From assembly GCA_016714745.1 (NCBI GenBank), contig JADKCG010000021.1, forward strand, positions 1-64,000: DNA of 64,000 nucleotides. Direction: 5' to 3'. This document shows positions 36,630-45,694 of this stretch, in pieces. The notes beneath the pieces are model-generated. The model searched no databases. It worked only from the letters and a program-made list of their open reading frames with translations, and was not told the origin of the DNA. Each line of letters begins with the position of its first letter. Within the stretch, counting starts at the first letter, position 1. The DNA is from Elusimicrobiota bacterium (lineage in GTDB: Bacteria > Elusimicrobiota > Elusimicrobia > FEN-1173). The translations under genes were made by a program, and so were the position numbers.

Positions 36630-37921
36630 TAGGCCTTGATGAGGGACTGGTCGATGTCGGCCAAGATATCATCGATGTGTTCGATCCCAACGGACAAGCG
36701 GATGAAGTCCGGGGTGACGCCCGTGGCCTTTTGTTCCTCGGCGGAGAGCTGGGAATGGGTCGTCGTGGCTGGGTGAATGGCAAGGGTCTTCGCGTCGCCC
36801 ACGTTCGCCAGATGGCTCACCAGTTTCAAGCCGTCGATAAATTTCCGACCCGATTCCAAGCCTCCCTTGATGCCGAACCCCAAAATGGCACCGGCGCCTT
36901 TGGGCAGGTATTTCTTCACCCGGGCCTGCTCAGGGCTAGCCGATAGGCCCGGATAGTTGACCCAGGCCACTTTGGGATGCTTCGATAAAAAGTTCGCCAC
37001 GGCCAAAGCGTTCTCCGAATGGCGCGGCATGCGAAGGTGAAGCGTCTCGAACCCCTGGAGAAGCAGGAACGAATTGAACGGCGAAATGGCCGCCCCGAGA
37101 TCCCGCAGAAGGGTCACCCGCGCCTTAATGATGTAAGCGATGTTTCCCATCGGTTTCAGAGCCTCCACAAACTTGGTTCCATGGTAGGAAGGATCCGGAT
37201 CGGCGATGAGCGGGAATTTTCCGTTCGTCCAATCGAATTTTCCGGAATCGACAATCAATCCGCCGATGGAGGTGCCGTGACCTCCGATGAATTTCGTCGC
37301 CGAATAAACGGTGATGTCCACCCCGTGATCGAAGGGACGAAGCAGATAAGGCGACACCGTGTTGTCCAGCACGAAGGGAATTCCCGCCGCATGGGCAATC
37401 TTGGAGATTTCTTCCAAGTTCGCCACATCCAGCTTCGGGTTACCGATGGACTCGGCGTAAATCGCTTTCGTTTTGGGTGTGATGGCTTTTTTGATGGCAT
37501 CCAGATCATTGGATTTCGCGAACTTCACCGTAATCCCGAATTTCGGGAACGTGTAATGGAACAGGTTGTAGGTGCCGCCATAGAGGTTGTCGGCCGACAC
37601 GATTTCGTCCCCCGCCTGGGCGATGTTCAACAAGGCCAAGGTGATGGCCGATTGCCCACTGGAGACCGCCAGGGCGCCCACGCCCCCGTCCAAGGCGGCG
37701 ATGCGTTTTTCCAAGACATCGGTGGTGGGGTTCATCAGCCGAGTGTAGATGTTTCCGAATTCTTTTAAGCCAAACAAGTTGGCCGCGTGTTCGGTGTTTT
37801 TGAACTGGTAACTCGTGGTTTGGTAGATGGGCACCGCGCGTGAGCCCGTGGTGGGATCCGCCTCTTGTCCGCCGTGCAATGCCAGTGTTTCCGCTTTGAG
37901 TTTATTGTCGAACTGTGTCAT
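36629..37921 (-). CDS. metY: O-acetylhomoserine sulfhydrylase
   Basis: A PLP enzyme that combines O-acetylhomoserine with sulfide to give homocysteine. The 430-residue protein has ETLALHGGQEADPTTGSRAV, the phosphate-binding ALAVSSGQSA, and the PLP lysine in YSATKFIGGHGTSIGG. It is the first gene of the sulfur unit, preceded by promoter, riboswitch and terminator. Confidence 0.96.
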   Translation of the reverse strand: MTQFDNKLKAETLALHGGQEADPTTGSRAVPIYQTTSYQFKNTEHAANLFGLKEFGNIYTRLMNPTTDVLEKRIAALDGGVGALAVSSGQSAITLALLNIAQAGDEIVSADNLYGGTYNLFHYTFPKFGITVKFAKSNDLDAIKKAITPKTKAIYAESIGNPKLDVANLEEISKIAHAAGIPFVLDNTVSPYLLRPFDHGVDITVYSATKFIGGHGTSIGGLIVDSGKFDWTNGKFPLIADPDPSYHGTKFVEALKPMGNIAYIIKARVTLLRDLGAAISPFNSFLLLQGFETLHLRMPRHSENALAVANFLSKHPKVAWVNYPGLSASPEQARVKKYLPKGAGAILGFGIKGGLESGRKFIDGLKLVSHLANVGDAKTLAIHPATTTHSQLSAEEQKATGVTPDFIRLSVGIEHIDDILADIDQSLIKA

Positions 37922-37956
37922 GGTTGAACTCCGATTTAAGGCGGGGGGATAAATAG

Positions 37957-37990
37957 AAAAAGGCCCGCGCCGGATGTTGCGGTGCGGGCC
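37957..37990 (-). terminator. Intrinsic terminator / attenuator upstream of metY
   Basis: On the minus strand GGCCCGC (37990-37984) pairs with GCGGGCC (37968-37962), followed at once by TTTTT. It lies between the riboswitch and the metY start, so premature termination is the likely mechanism of control. Confidence 0.8.
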
Positions 37991-38011
37991 TTCAGGAAAT
38001 CTTGAGGGACT

Positions 38012-38080
38012 CGGACCGCTTTAGCACCCTGTTCACTCCTTTGAGTCGGCCGGGGCAAGTTGGTGATTAAAGCCTCGCCG
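38012..38080 (-). promoter_or_regulatory. SAM-II-like riboswitch of the metY-metX-metW sulfur unit
   Basis: On the minus strand an H-type pseudoknot can form. P1 is GGCGAG (38079-38074) with CTTGCC (38059-38054). The loop contains GCTTTAATCACC, and its CACC (38065-38062) pairs with GGTG (38028-38025), followed by GCTAAAGC (38025-38018). U-rich loop bases, CUUGC, GUGAACA and GCUAAAGCG are the SAM-II landmarks known from proteobacterial metA/metX leaders. An additional small stem (ACTC/GAGT) lies between the two strands of the pseudoknot. A -35/-10 pair upstream and a terminator downstream complete the control region. Assignment to SAM-II is from memory of the consensus. Confidence 0.62.
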
Positions 38081-38089
38081 TATGGGAAG

Positions 38090-38119
38090 ATCCTAACAAA
38101 GAGCCAATGCCGATGTCAA
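38090..38119 (-). promoter_or_regulatory. Sigma70 promoter of the sulfur unit
   Basis: TTGACA (38119-38114), 18-base spacer, TAGGAT (38095-38090) on the minus strand. Transcription would begin near 38083, just before the riboswitch P1 stem. Confidence 0.65.
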
Positions 38120-38193
38120 ATTTTTTGGCTAGAATCTCACTTACGAAAACGGGGGGCCCTTATGCCAATCGACATTGAAAAATTTAACTTGAA

Positions 38194-38290
38194 CGTAGTC
38201 CCCGCTACGCCCAAACTTTTTTGTTTCGAAAAAAACCCGGCTTTTCCGTCTCGGTCCTCGCGCCCAACTGGGGAATTCGGGTTAACGACG
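38194..38290 (+). repeat. Half-copy of the dispersed palindromic element
   Basis: About 97 bases match the right arm of the element at 46290-46386 at many positions: CCGCTACGC, TCGAAAAA, CCGG, TCTCGGT, CTCGCGCC and TCGGGTT align in order. Only one arm is present, so this copy cannot fold into the long hairpin. Confidence 0.55.
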
Positions 38291-38312
38291 GCCCCAACGC
38301 AAATCACCTGTT

Positions 38313-39278
38313 CTACTCGGGGAGGCGGAGGGGGAACTTTTTGGGTGGGGGGGGTTTGGTTTCTTGGCCGAAACAGAAGTTGAGGGAAAAACGATGGCTT
38401 AAACCCAGTTCGCCCAATGTGACGAGGGCGTAGTCCACACCGAAATGGGGACCGGTGAACCCGATGCCGCCGGAATAGCCGCTCATGGACTCGAGGTCCT
38501 TGGACTGTGTGTTGTAGCCACCGCGAACGTCCACCTTGAGCAAACCTTCCATCGGCAGATGATATTCAACGCCCAAGGCGCCAAAGGTGTCTCCGGCGTT
38601 TGGAATCACGGCATCGGCGGCCCAGATCCATCGGGATGTGGGTGAAAAGGTGGCCCCGATACGGGCGCGGGTGGGAAGAGGTTGAGATTGGGAGTCGTAT
38701 TGGATCGGGGGCCCCACATTGGAAACCGTGGCGGCGAACCGCCATTTATTTTCCATGAAAAGAGGCGAGAGGATTCCGGCGTCCATGGCCACATCCGAGG
38801 CGGAATTTGCGAGCTTCGATTGAATGTATTTTCCCCCCACCCCCAAGACAAAATCCAAAAAATCGTGGGCGTAACCAACGGAAAGCGCGAAATCCGAGGG
38901 GGTCAGATTTCCCGTCGTGTTGCCATCCACGTCGGTCCGCTCGCTGGTCCCTTGCGAAAAAAATTGAGCCCCGACCCCATAAGCCCCCGCACGGCCCACA
39001 CGACGGCCAAACCCCGCAAAATCATAGAAACCGGAGTCCACATAACTTGCATGAAATAATGAAGCGGAGGGACGAACCAATTCTCTCAGCGCGGCCGGGT
39101 TGGCCACCAGAGCGCTGGCATCGTTCACGGCCGCCGATTGCGCGCCCCCCATCCCGGAAGCCCGCCCGCTGACATCTAATGTCAAGAAGGGCACCGCGGC
39201 GGTTTTCCCTTTGGCCCACCCGGTGGCGGCACACCCGACGAATAGAACAATGAGAAACCGGATCTGTTTCAGGGGCAT
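38313..39278 (-). CDS. PorV/PorQ-type outer-membrane beta-barrel protein
   Basis: I placed the start at 39278 because a signal peptide follows (KQIRFLIVLFVGCAATGWAK). The mature part opens with FLTLDVSGRASGMGGAQSAA and NDASALVANPAALREL, the FadL/PorV-like beginning seen in type IX secretion proteins and in related barrels of other phyla. FTGPHFGVDYALVTLGELGL and HRFSLNF form the last strands. About 321 residues. The final residues (KPPPPKKFPLRLPE) pass through C/G runs and may be affected by a frame error. No other type IX genes are visible here. Confidence 0.75.
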   Translation of the reverse strand: MPLKQIRFLIVLFVGCAATGWAKGKTAAVPFLTLDVSGRASGMGGAQSAAVNDASALVANPAALRELVRPSASLFHASYVDSGFYDFAGFGRRVGRAGAYGVGAQFFSQGTSERTDVDGNTTGNLTPSDFALSVGYAHDFLDFVLGVGGKYIQSKLANSASDVAMDAGILSPLFMENKWRFAATVSNVGPPIQYDSQSQPLPTRARIGATFSPTSRWIWAADAVIPNAGDTFGALGVEYHLPMEGLLKVDVRGGYNTQSKDLESMSGYSGGIGFTGPHFGVDYALVTLGELGLSHRFSLNFCFGQETKPPPPKKFPLRLPE

Positions 39279-39348
39279 GCCGCGCTGGAACACGTGCATG
39301 GGAGGAAAGCCCATGCCACGTCCGTAAGTGAGGGCAGGGGCTTTGGGA

Positions 39349-40452
39349 TCACGTTTTTTTTCTAAACCGAGCCCTCAGCGCCGCGTCAATTTTGGCGCCC
39401 AAATAGGCGCCGCCCCGTTGACACATTTTTTCAAGATCCTTTTTGTCGTCAATTTTTCCCTCTAACATTTTATAAAGGATCTGCTGAACACTGGAGGCGA
39501 TGCCCACGTGGGGGTCATGAATCGACCCGTTCATGGGAACAACGAAAGAGAGCGAAGGGATGTCCATCATATCTTTGAACTCTTTGACGGGACGGCCGAG
39601 GAGTTGTTTTCGACGAGGAGAGACCTCCACTTTAAAATCCGAGATGTCCACCAGGTGACTGGCGGTGAGCCAATCGTTCTTGCAGATGAGTTGGGTTTTC
39701 AAATCCAACCGGCCGCTCAGCACCTGGACATCGCTGGGGATGGAAATAAAGCGGGCCAGATCCTTGATCGGCCATTTCCGAAATACCCATTCGCCGTTCA
39801 GACTTAAGGGAAGATCAAATTTCTCCAACGTAAGGTCCAAAGAAAACTGCCCGGGGGCCTCCGCTTCGTTTTGTCCCTCAAGCTTAAACCGATCATTTCC
39901 CCCGCCGCCCTCCAAAAGGGGGTGGAGCCACTGTCCTTCGATTTTGCGGAGACCCCAAGAAACGTCGGAATCTCGGTTTGTAAGACGAAGCTGACCGTCC
40001 GTGACCACAATCTGGGCAATGGGTAAACGGCGAATCCAGAGGGGAAATCGAAAGGCGGCCGCTTCGCCGTACCCGCCCCGCAGTGAAAAAGCACCTTCCA
40101 AGAAGGGGTTTTTAAGTTGAAGGGATCGAACAAACCCGTTCCCAGAAAAGAGCTCCTTCGGTGGCACGTCGGCTTCAATTTCAGGAACAGTCAAGGAGAG
40201 GCGCTCGCCCGCGAGTTTCAAATCCGTCATGACGATGCGACCGTGTAAAACGTCGACCCTTACCGTTCCAAAACTGGCCTCGGGCCGGTCAAAAACATAC
40301 TTCTTGAGGTAGCCTTCGAGACCAGAGGATACAGCGCCGTTAACAAACCAGAGAAACACCGCACAAACCCCGGCGGCAAGAAGAAGACCCAGGAACACCC
40401 CGACAAACAATCCGGCCCAAGCCCCCCCCCGGTTGGTGCGCGCGCGAGACAT
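39349..40452 (-). CDS. AsmA/DUF748-like envelope protein
   Basis: The start at 40452 leaves a basic N-terminus, one membrane helix (GLFVGVFLGLLLAAGVCAVF) and about 330 residues of beta-rich sequence with the AsmA-like alternation seen in intermembrane lipid-transport proteins, for example VRVDVLHGRIVMTDLKLAGE and FSLDLTLEKFDLPLSLNGEW. It ends in a charged helix. Assignment rests on architecture and pattern rather than a strict motif. It is nine bases downstream of the DHOD-like gene and is probably co-transcribed. Confidence 0.55.
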   Translation of the reverse strand: MSRARTNRGGAWAGLFVGVFLGLLLAAGVCAVFLWFVNGAVSSGLEGYLKKYVFDRPEASFGTVRVDVLHGRIVMTDLKLAGERLSLTVPEIEADVPPKELFSGNGFVRSLQLKNPFLEGAFSLRGGYGEAAAFRFPLWIRRLPIAQIVVTDGQLRLTNRDSDVSWGLRKIEGQWLHPLLEGGGGNDRFKLEGQNEAEAPGQFSLDLTLEKFDLPLSLNGEWVFRKWPIKDLARFISIPSDVQVLSGRLDLKTQLICKNDWLTASHLVDISDFKVEVSPRRKQLLGRPVKEFKDMMDIPSLSFVVPMNGSIHDPHVGIASSVQQILYKMLEGKIDDKKDLEKMCQRGGAYLGAKIDAALRARFRKKT

Positions 40453-40460
40453 CGGACCCC

Positions 40461-41462
40461 TCAGGCCGCCGGCGGAGTTTGGAGGGCGCGCATGTAATGG
40501 GCCCGCTCGAAAGCGGAGGGGTCGGGGCAATTGATTTGAGACAAACTGCCTCGCAGTTGATGGACGGACTCGTACTCGTTTTTTTCCATCCATTCAACGA
40601 TTTCCCTCTCCATGACGGGAAGGTGTTTGATTCCATGACGATAAAGGGCGGAGGCGATCATGGTAACGTTGGCGCCCACCATAAGCATTTTTAGCGCGTC
40701 GCGGCCGGTGTGAACGCCGCTGGTGGCGGCGAAATCAACCTTCAATCGCCCGTAGAGAATACCGATCCAAGTCAATGGCAGACGGGCCGCCTGGGGCGTG
40801 CTCCAAAGAACTTTGGGGCGAATGCCTACATTTTCCAGATCCACATCGGGTTGGTAGAACCGGTTGAAAAGCACAAGGCCGTTGGCCCCGGCATCCACAA
40901 ACCGTTTAGCCATGTTGGCCATATTGGAATAAAACGGACTGCATTTGACTCCCAGAGGGATCTTCACGACTTTCCGAACAGCGCGAACAATCTCCACCGC
41001 GGTATTCTCCACCTTGGTGCCGGGCTCATCCAAATCGGTTGGGATCGTGTAGATATTCAGCTCAAGCGCATCGGCGCCGGCCTGTTCAATTTTCTGGGCG
41101 TAGTCGGTCCATCCCCCCAGAGAACTGCCATTAAGGCTCGCGATCACCGGTATCTTGAGGGCTTTTTTTGCCTTGCCAATTTGTTCAAGACGTTCGTCCG
41201 GTTTCAATCCCCCGTCAGCGATTTCAGGGAAATAGGTCAAGGCCTCGGCAAAACTTTCCGTGCCCTGTTCGGTGCGCTCAAACAGTTCGTCCCGATCCCG
41301 TCGGATTTGTTCCTCGAACATAGAGTGGAGAACCACGGCCGAGGCCCCGGCGTCTTCCAGTTTTTTAAGCATGTCCAGATCATCGGCCAGAGTGGACGCC
41401 GAAGGGACCAGTGGAGATCGAAGCTTTAAACCGAGATATTCCGCGCTAATGTCGATGGGCAT
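40461..41462 (-). CDS. Dihydroorotate dehydrogenase-like flavoprotein
   Basis: The 333-residue TIM-barrel protein starts MPIDISAEYLGLKLRSPLVP. It keeps the FMN-barrel motifs VIASLNGSS, GADALELNIY, PLGVKCSPF, ATSGVHTGRDALKMLMVGA. The usual active-site loop of class-1 pyrimidine enzymes is altered, and no other pyrimidine genes are near. Proteins of this type are often encoded next to nifJ in anaerobes. Here it starts 11 bases after the nifJ stop, which suggests an electron-transfer role rather than pyrimidine synthesis (inference). Confidence 0.88.
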   Translation of the reverse strand: MPIDISAEYLGLKLRSPLVPSASTLADDLDMLKKLEDAGASAVVLHSMFEEQIRRDRDELFERTEQGTESFAEALTYFPEIADGGLKPDERLEQIGKAKKALKIPVIASLNGSSLGGWTDYAQKIEQAGADALELNIYTIPTDLDEPGTKVENTAVEIVRAVRKVVKIPLGVKCSPFYSNMANMAKRFVDAGANGLVLFNRFYQPDVDLENVGIRPKVLWSTPQAARLPLTWIGILYGRLKVDFAATSGVHTGRDALKMLMVGANVTMIASALYRHGIKHLPVMEREIVEWMEKNEYESVHQLRGSLSQINCPDPSAFERAHYMRALQTPPAA

Positions 41463-41472
41463 GGGTTTCTCT

Positions 41473-44400
41473 CTAATTCGTTGGCGCGGCGGCGGAGACG
41501 GCCGGGGCGGCGGCCGCCGCCGGGACCACAGGCCGGCTGGCCATGTAATTATAGAGGGCCCAGCGGGAATCGGTGTCCACTTGGGACCGACCCCACAGGT
41601 CTTTGGCGTGTTCCGGTGCGGTTTTCGTCAACATTTTGAACCGGTTTTCGCGAAGGTAAAAGTCCTCCATCTTCATGGCGGCGGGGCGGGAATCGATCAC
41701 GAGGGGGTTCTGGCCCTGGGCGATGCGCCGGGGATCGTGGCGATACAGGAGCCACTGACCACTTCCCACGGCGGCTTTCTGGCTGTCCAACGCCTTCGTC
41801 ATGTTGATGCCGTGGGCGATGCAATGGCTGTAGGCGATGATCAAAGACGGTCCATCGAAGGACTCCGCTTCCAGGAACGACCGGAGCGTCTGTTCGTCCC
41901 GCGCGCCCATGGCGACCTCGGCCACATAGATGTTGCCGTAACTCATGGCCATGAGGCCCAAGTCCTTCTTAACGGACGATTTTCCCCCCGTCGCAAACTT
42001 GGCCACGGCGGCCCGGGGCGTGGCTTTGGACAACTGGCCGCCGGTGTTGGAGTAGACCCCCGTGTCGAGCACCAGGATGTTCACGTCCATTCCGCTGGCG
42101 AACACATGGTCCAACCCGCCGAACCCGATGTCGTAGGCCCAGCCATCGCCGCCCACGATCCACACGCTTCGACGGACCAACACGTCCGCCAAATCCGAAA
42201 GTCGTGCAGAAGTTTGGCCGGGAATGGATTTCAGTTTCTCTTTGAGTATTTTGACCCGTTCCCGTTGGTCGTAAATACCAGCCTCGTCCCGCTGTTTGGC
42301 TTCCAAAAGGCCCGTCACCAAATCATCGCCGAGTTGGGACGCGAGCTTTTTCACGAGATCCCGGGCGATCTCCATTTGCTGGTTGACGGATAGGCGGAAC
42401 CCCAGGCCGAACTCCGCGTTGTCTTCAAAAAGCGAGTTGGACCAGGCCGGGCCCCGTCCGTCTTTGTTTTTCGTCCAGGGAGTCGTCGGCAAATTGCCGC
42501 CGTAAATAGAGGAACACCCCGTGGCGTTGGCGATCAGCGCTCGGTCGCCCCAGATTTGGGAAAGAAGTTTCAGGTACGGCGTCTCGCCGCAACCGGAGCA
42601 GGCCCCGGAAAACTCGAAGAGCGGGGTTTGGATCTGCACCTGATTGATCCGCTCGATTTTCAGTTTCCGTCGGTCGTATTCGGGCAACCCCAGGAAAAAA
42701 TCCCAGTTCTCTTTTTCCGTGGCGCGGAGCGGGGGCTGGGGCCGCATGTTGATGGCCTTTAGTTTCGCCTCTGATTTGTTGCGGGCCGGGCATATCTCGA
42801 CGCACAAGTTACAGCCCGTGCAATCTTCCGGCGCCACTTGAAGCAAGAACTTTTGGCCTTTCCAGTCCCGCTCGATGGCGTCGCGACTTTTAAACGTTGA
42901 GGGCGCGTTGGCGAGCAGAGCGGGCTCCACCACTTTCGAACGGATCACGCTGTGGGGACAAATCATGACGCACTTGTTGCACTGAATGCAAGTGGCCGTG
43001 TCCCAAACCGGGATTTCTTGGGCCAAATTACGTTTTTCAAAGGCGGCGGTGCCCACAGGAAATGTGCCATCAATGGACATGGCGCTCACGGGCAAGCAGT
43101 CCCCTTGGTTGCGGATCATGGTGCCGATCACGTCCCGCACATAGTCCGGGGCGCCTTCGGCGACAGAGGGGGGAAGCTCTTTGAGGCTCGTGGCTTTGGC
43201 CGGGATTTTCACTTCAAACATGTGTTCCAAAGACATATCAACGGAACGAAGATTCATTTGAACCACTTCTTCGCCCTTCTTCCCGTATGCCTTCATGATG
43301 GAATTCTTAATTTGCTCGATAGCCCGTTCCCGAGGAAGAACGTTGGAGATCCCGAAGAAACAGGATTGCATGACCGTGTTGATCAATCCCCGGAGACCCG
43401 CCTCTTTGGCAACGGCATTGGCGTCGATAACGAAGAACCGCAGTTTCTTTGAAATGAGTTTTTCTTGGAAGATGCGTGGAAGTTCGTCCCAAATCTCGTT
43501 CGGGCCGAAGGGGGTGTTGAGCAACACCGTCCCCCCCTCTTTCATTTGTTCCAAGAGATCGAACCGTTCCAAGAAGACGGGGTTGTGGATGCCGAGGAAA
43601 TCCGCTTCCGAGATCAGATACGGCGCATGGATCGGTTCGGGGCCAAAGCGAAGATGGGAAATGGTGATGGACCCGGCCTTCTTTGAATCGTAGACGAAAT
43701 ACCCCTGGGCGTAACCCTCGGTGTTTTCACCAATGATTTTGATGGAATTCTTGTTGGCGCTGACGGTGCCATCAGACCCCAATCCATAGAAGAGCGCCCG
43801 CACGCCGTTTTTTGGCTCAGCCGAAAAATGGGGGTCCCAGGCCAAGCTGGTATGGCCCACGTCGTCGTTAATACCGATGGTGAAATGACCCTTGGGTTTT
43901 GGAGCCAACAGATTATCGAAAACAGCCTTGGCCATGCCGGGAGTGAAATCTTTTGAGGAAAGTCCGTATCGACCGCCCACAATGATAGGCACCGTTTTGA
44001 ACGGGGCGGCATTCGCCGCGATCGCTTCAAATACCGTGCTAACAACATCGGTAAACAGCGGCTCGCCAGCGGAACCGGGTTCTTTTGTTCGGTCCAAAAC
44101 GGCGATGCGTTTGACTGTGGTTGGAAGCGCTTTCAAGAAAGACGCCGCATCCAACGGACGATACAAGCGAACCTTCAGCACCCCCACCTTTTGTCCGGAG
44201 GCGTTCAATACTTTCGCGGTTTCTTCTGCTGTTTCCGCCCCCGAGCCCATGATGACGATGACACGATCGGCGTCCGAAGCGCCCACGTAGTCGTATAACT
44301 TATATTGACGGCCTGTCAACTTAGCAAAACGATCCATAATGGATTGGGTGATGCCCGGGCAAGCATCGTAAAAGGGATTGACCGTTTCCCGACCCTGAAA

Positions 44401-45078
44401 ATAGACGTCGGGGTTCTGCGCCGACCCGCGCATGACCGGTTTTTCCGGGGTGAGGCCCCGAGCGCGATGGGCGTGGATGTCCGCATCATCAATGAGGGCA
44501 CGGAGCGTGTCGTCTTCGAGATACGCCACTTTCTGGACTTCATGGGAGGTACGGAATCCGTCAAAGAAATGGACGAAGGGGATGCGGGACTTAAGTGAAG
44601 CGGCTTGGGAAATGGCGGCGAAATCCATGGCTTCCTGGACAGACACTGAACACAACATGGCCCAACCGGTTTGGCGGGCGGCCATCACATCTTGGTGATC
44701 TCCGAAAATGGAAAGCCCTTGAGCCGCGAGAGACCGAGCGGCCACATGGAACACGGTCGGTGTCAGCTCCCCGGCGATCTTGTACATGTTGGGGATCATG
44801 AGGAGAAGGCCCTGGCTGGCAGTAAACGTGGTGGCCAACGACCCGGTTTGCAGAGCGCCATGAACCGCTCCAGCGACGCCCCCCTCACTTTGCATTTGAT
44901 AAACGTAAGGAACGTCGCCCCAAATGTTCTTTTTCATCTCATACATCCAGGCGTCGGACCATTCGGCCATGGTGGACGACGGGGTGATGGGATAAATCGC
45001 GATGACTTCGTTCGTGCGGAACGCCACGGAGGCCACAGCCTCGCCGGCATCAATAGTTTTGAAATGTGTTTCGGACAT
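41473..45078 (-). CDS. nifJ: Pyruvate:ferredoxin (flavodoxin) oxidoreductase
   Basis: This single-chain enzyme of about 1,200 residues oxidises pyruvate to acetyl-CoA and reduces ferredoxin. The start at 45078 was chosen for MSETHFKTIDAGEAVASVAF, the normal beginning. Landmarks in order are: AIYPITPSSTMAE; two [4Fe-4S] ferredoxin motifs CIQCNKCVMICP and CTGCNLCVEICP; the proximal-cluster CSGCGETPY; and the thiamine-diphosphate motif GDGWAYDIGFGGLDHV with DTGVYSNTGGQLSKATP. A low-complexity Ala/Pro tail closes it. It indicates anaerobic or micro-aerobic metabolism. Confidence 0.97.
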   Translation of the reverse strand: MSETHFKTIDAGEAVASVAFRTNEVIAIYPITPSSTMAEWSDAWMYEMKKNIWGDVPYVYQMQSEGGVAGAVHGALQTGSLATTFTASQGLLLMIPNMYKIAGELTPTVFHVAARSLAAQGLSIFGDHQDVMAARQTGWAMLCSVSVQEAMDFAAISQAASLKSRIPFVHFFDGFRTSHEVQKVAYLEDDTLRALIDDADIHAHRARGLTPEKPVMRGSAQNPDVYFQGRETVNPFYDACPGITQSIMDRFAKLTGRQYKLYDYVGASDADRVIVIMGSGAETAEETAKVLNASGQKVGVLKVRLYRPLDAASFLKALPTTVKRIAVLDRTKEPGSAGEPLFTDVVSTVFEAIAANAAPFKTVPIIVGGRYGLSSKDFTPGMAKAVFDNLLAPKPKGHFTIGINDDVGHTSLAWDPHFSAEPKNGVRALFYGLGSDGTVSANKNSIKIIGENTEGYAQGYFVYDSKKAGSITISHLRFGPEPIHAPYLISEADFLGIHNPVFLERFDLLEQMKEGGTVLLNTPFGPNEIWDELPRIFQEKLISKKLRFFVIDANAVAKEAGLRGLINTVMQSCFFGISNVLPRERAIEQIKNSIMKAYGKKGEEVVQMNLRSVDMSLEHMFEVKIPAKATSLKELPPSVAEGAPDYVRDVIGTMIRNQGDCLPVSAMSIDGTFPVGTAAFEKRNLAQEIPVWDTATCIQCNKCVMICPHSVIRSKVVEPALLANAPSTFKSRDAIERDWKGQKFLLQVAPEDCTGCNLCVEICPARNKSEAKLKAINMRPQPPLRATEKENWDFFLGLPEYDRRKLKIERINQVQIQTPLFEFSGACSGCGETPYLKLLSQIWGDRALIANATGCSSIYGGNLPTTPWTKNKDGRGPAWSNSLFEDNAEFGLGFRLSVNQQMEIARDLVKKLASQLGDDLVTGLLEAKQRDEAGIYDQRERVKILKEKLKSIPGQTSARLSDLADVLVRRSVWIVGGDGWAYDIGFGGLDHVFASGMDVNILVLDTGVYSNTGGQLSKATPRAAVAKFATGGKSSVKKDLGLMAMSYGNIYVAEVAMGARDEQTLRSFLEAESFDGPSLIIAYSHCIAHGINMTKALDSQKAAVGSGQWLLYRHDPRRIAQGQNPLVIDSRPAAMKMEDFYLRENRFKMLTKTAPEHAKDLWGRSQVDTDSRWALYNYMASRPVVPAAAAAPAVSAAAPTN

Positions 45079-45247
45079 GGGTAAAAAACCTCGAGGGATG
45101 GGATGCCCATCGGCCAACGGTGATCCGCTGGCGGGCAAAGCGGGGGATCAAAATAATAATTGTACGCCCACTTATGGCCCGATCATATGAAAACCAGAGC
45201 GGGTTGACATCCCCCCCCCCGAACCCAAAAATGCTAAAAATTCAACT

Positions 45248-45622
45248 ATGCCAGAGATTGACCTTTCCCCCGTCGTCCCGCCCGACGCAACCTGGGCCAA
45301 AATCCGATATCAGTTGGAACCCACCGCGCCCGGAGCCGAACGAACCCGAAAAAATCAATCTGACCCGGACGATTGTCGGCACACAGAGGAAAAATTTGTT
45401 GACCCCACCGGAGACGGGGACCCCGGTTCAGCCGGAGAATCCCCGCTGACCGCCCGTCTATGGTCCGGCCCACTGGACGACGCTGTGACCATCAGGGGAC
45501 ATTCCGGGGAAGTCTTCATCCGACTAAGACATCCCCAGCGCCTCTCCTACTCAAAACCCAATGGGGTCAGTATAAAACTGAAGGTTGTGGCGTATAAAAC
45601 AGAAGGAAAGAAAGAAGGGTAG
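45248..45622 (+). CDS. Uncharacterised 124-residue protein
   Basis: I do not recognise it. The N-terminal half is polar and rich in Asp, Pro and Arg. The second half (DDAVTIRGHSGEVFIRLRHP and SIKLKVVAYKTEGKKEG) looks beta-stranded. It lies alone between divergent nifJ and convergent hemerythrin. TTGACA at 45204-45209 could be part of its promoter, but no good -10 is spaced correctly. Its stop codon forms part of the inverted repeat 45620-45694. Moderate confidence that it is expressed. Confidence 0.5.
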   Translation: MPEIDLSPVVPPDATWAKIRYQLEPTAPGAERTRKNQSDPDDCRHTEEKFVDPTGDGDPGSAGESPLTARLWSGPLDDAVTIRGHSGEVFIRLRHPQRLSYSKPNGVSIKLKVVAYKTEGKKEG

Positions 45623-45694
45623 CCTCAATACGTTTTTAACCCCTGGGCCCCGGCGTAAGACGGGACGATCCTTATCTAAACCGCATTGAGGCTA
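45620..45694. repeat. Inverted repeat spanning two convergent gene ends
   Basis: TAGCCTCAAT (45620-45629) and ATTGAGGCTA (45685-45694) are perfect complements 55 bases apart. Each arm contains the stop codon of one of the two convergent genes. It may act as a bidirectional terminator or processing site. The long spacing makes a simple intrinsic terminator unlikely. Confidence 0.5.

Noticed and set aside
38162..38383. Small plus-strand frame starting MPIDIEKFNLNVV
   Set aside because: Most of it is the half-copy of the dispersed palindromic element and it runs into the convergent PorV-like gene; no domain or ribosome-binding site.
45204..45240. Promoter for the unknown gene at 45248
   Set aside because: TTGACA is present, but the nearest acceptable -10 (TAAAAA) is 25 bases away and the gap holds a run of ten C, so spacing cannot be trusted.
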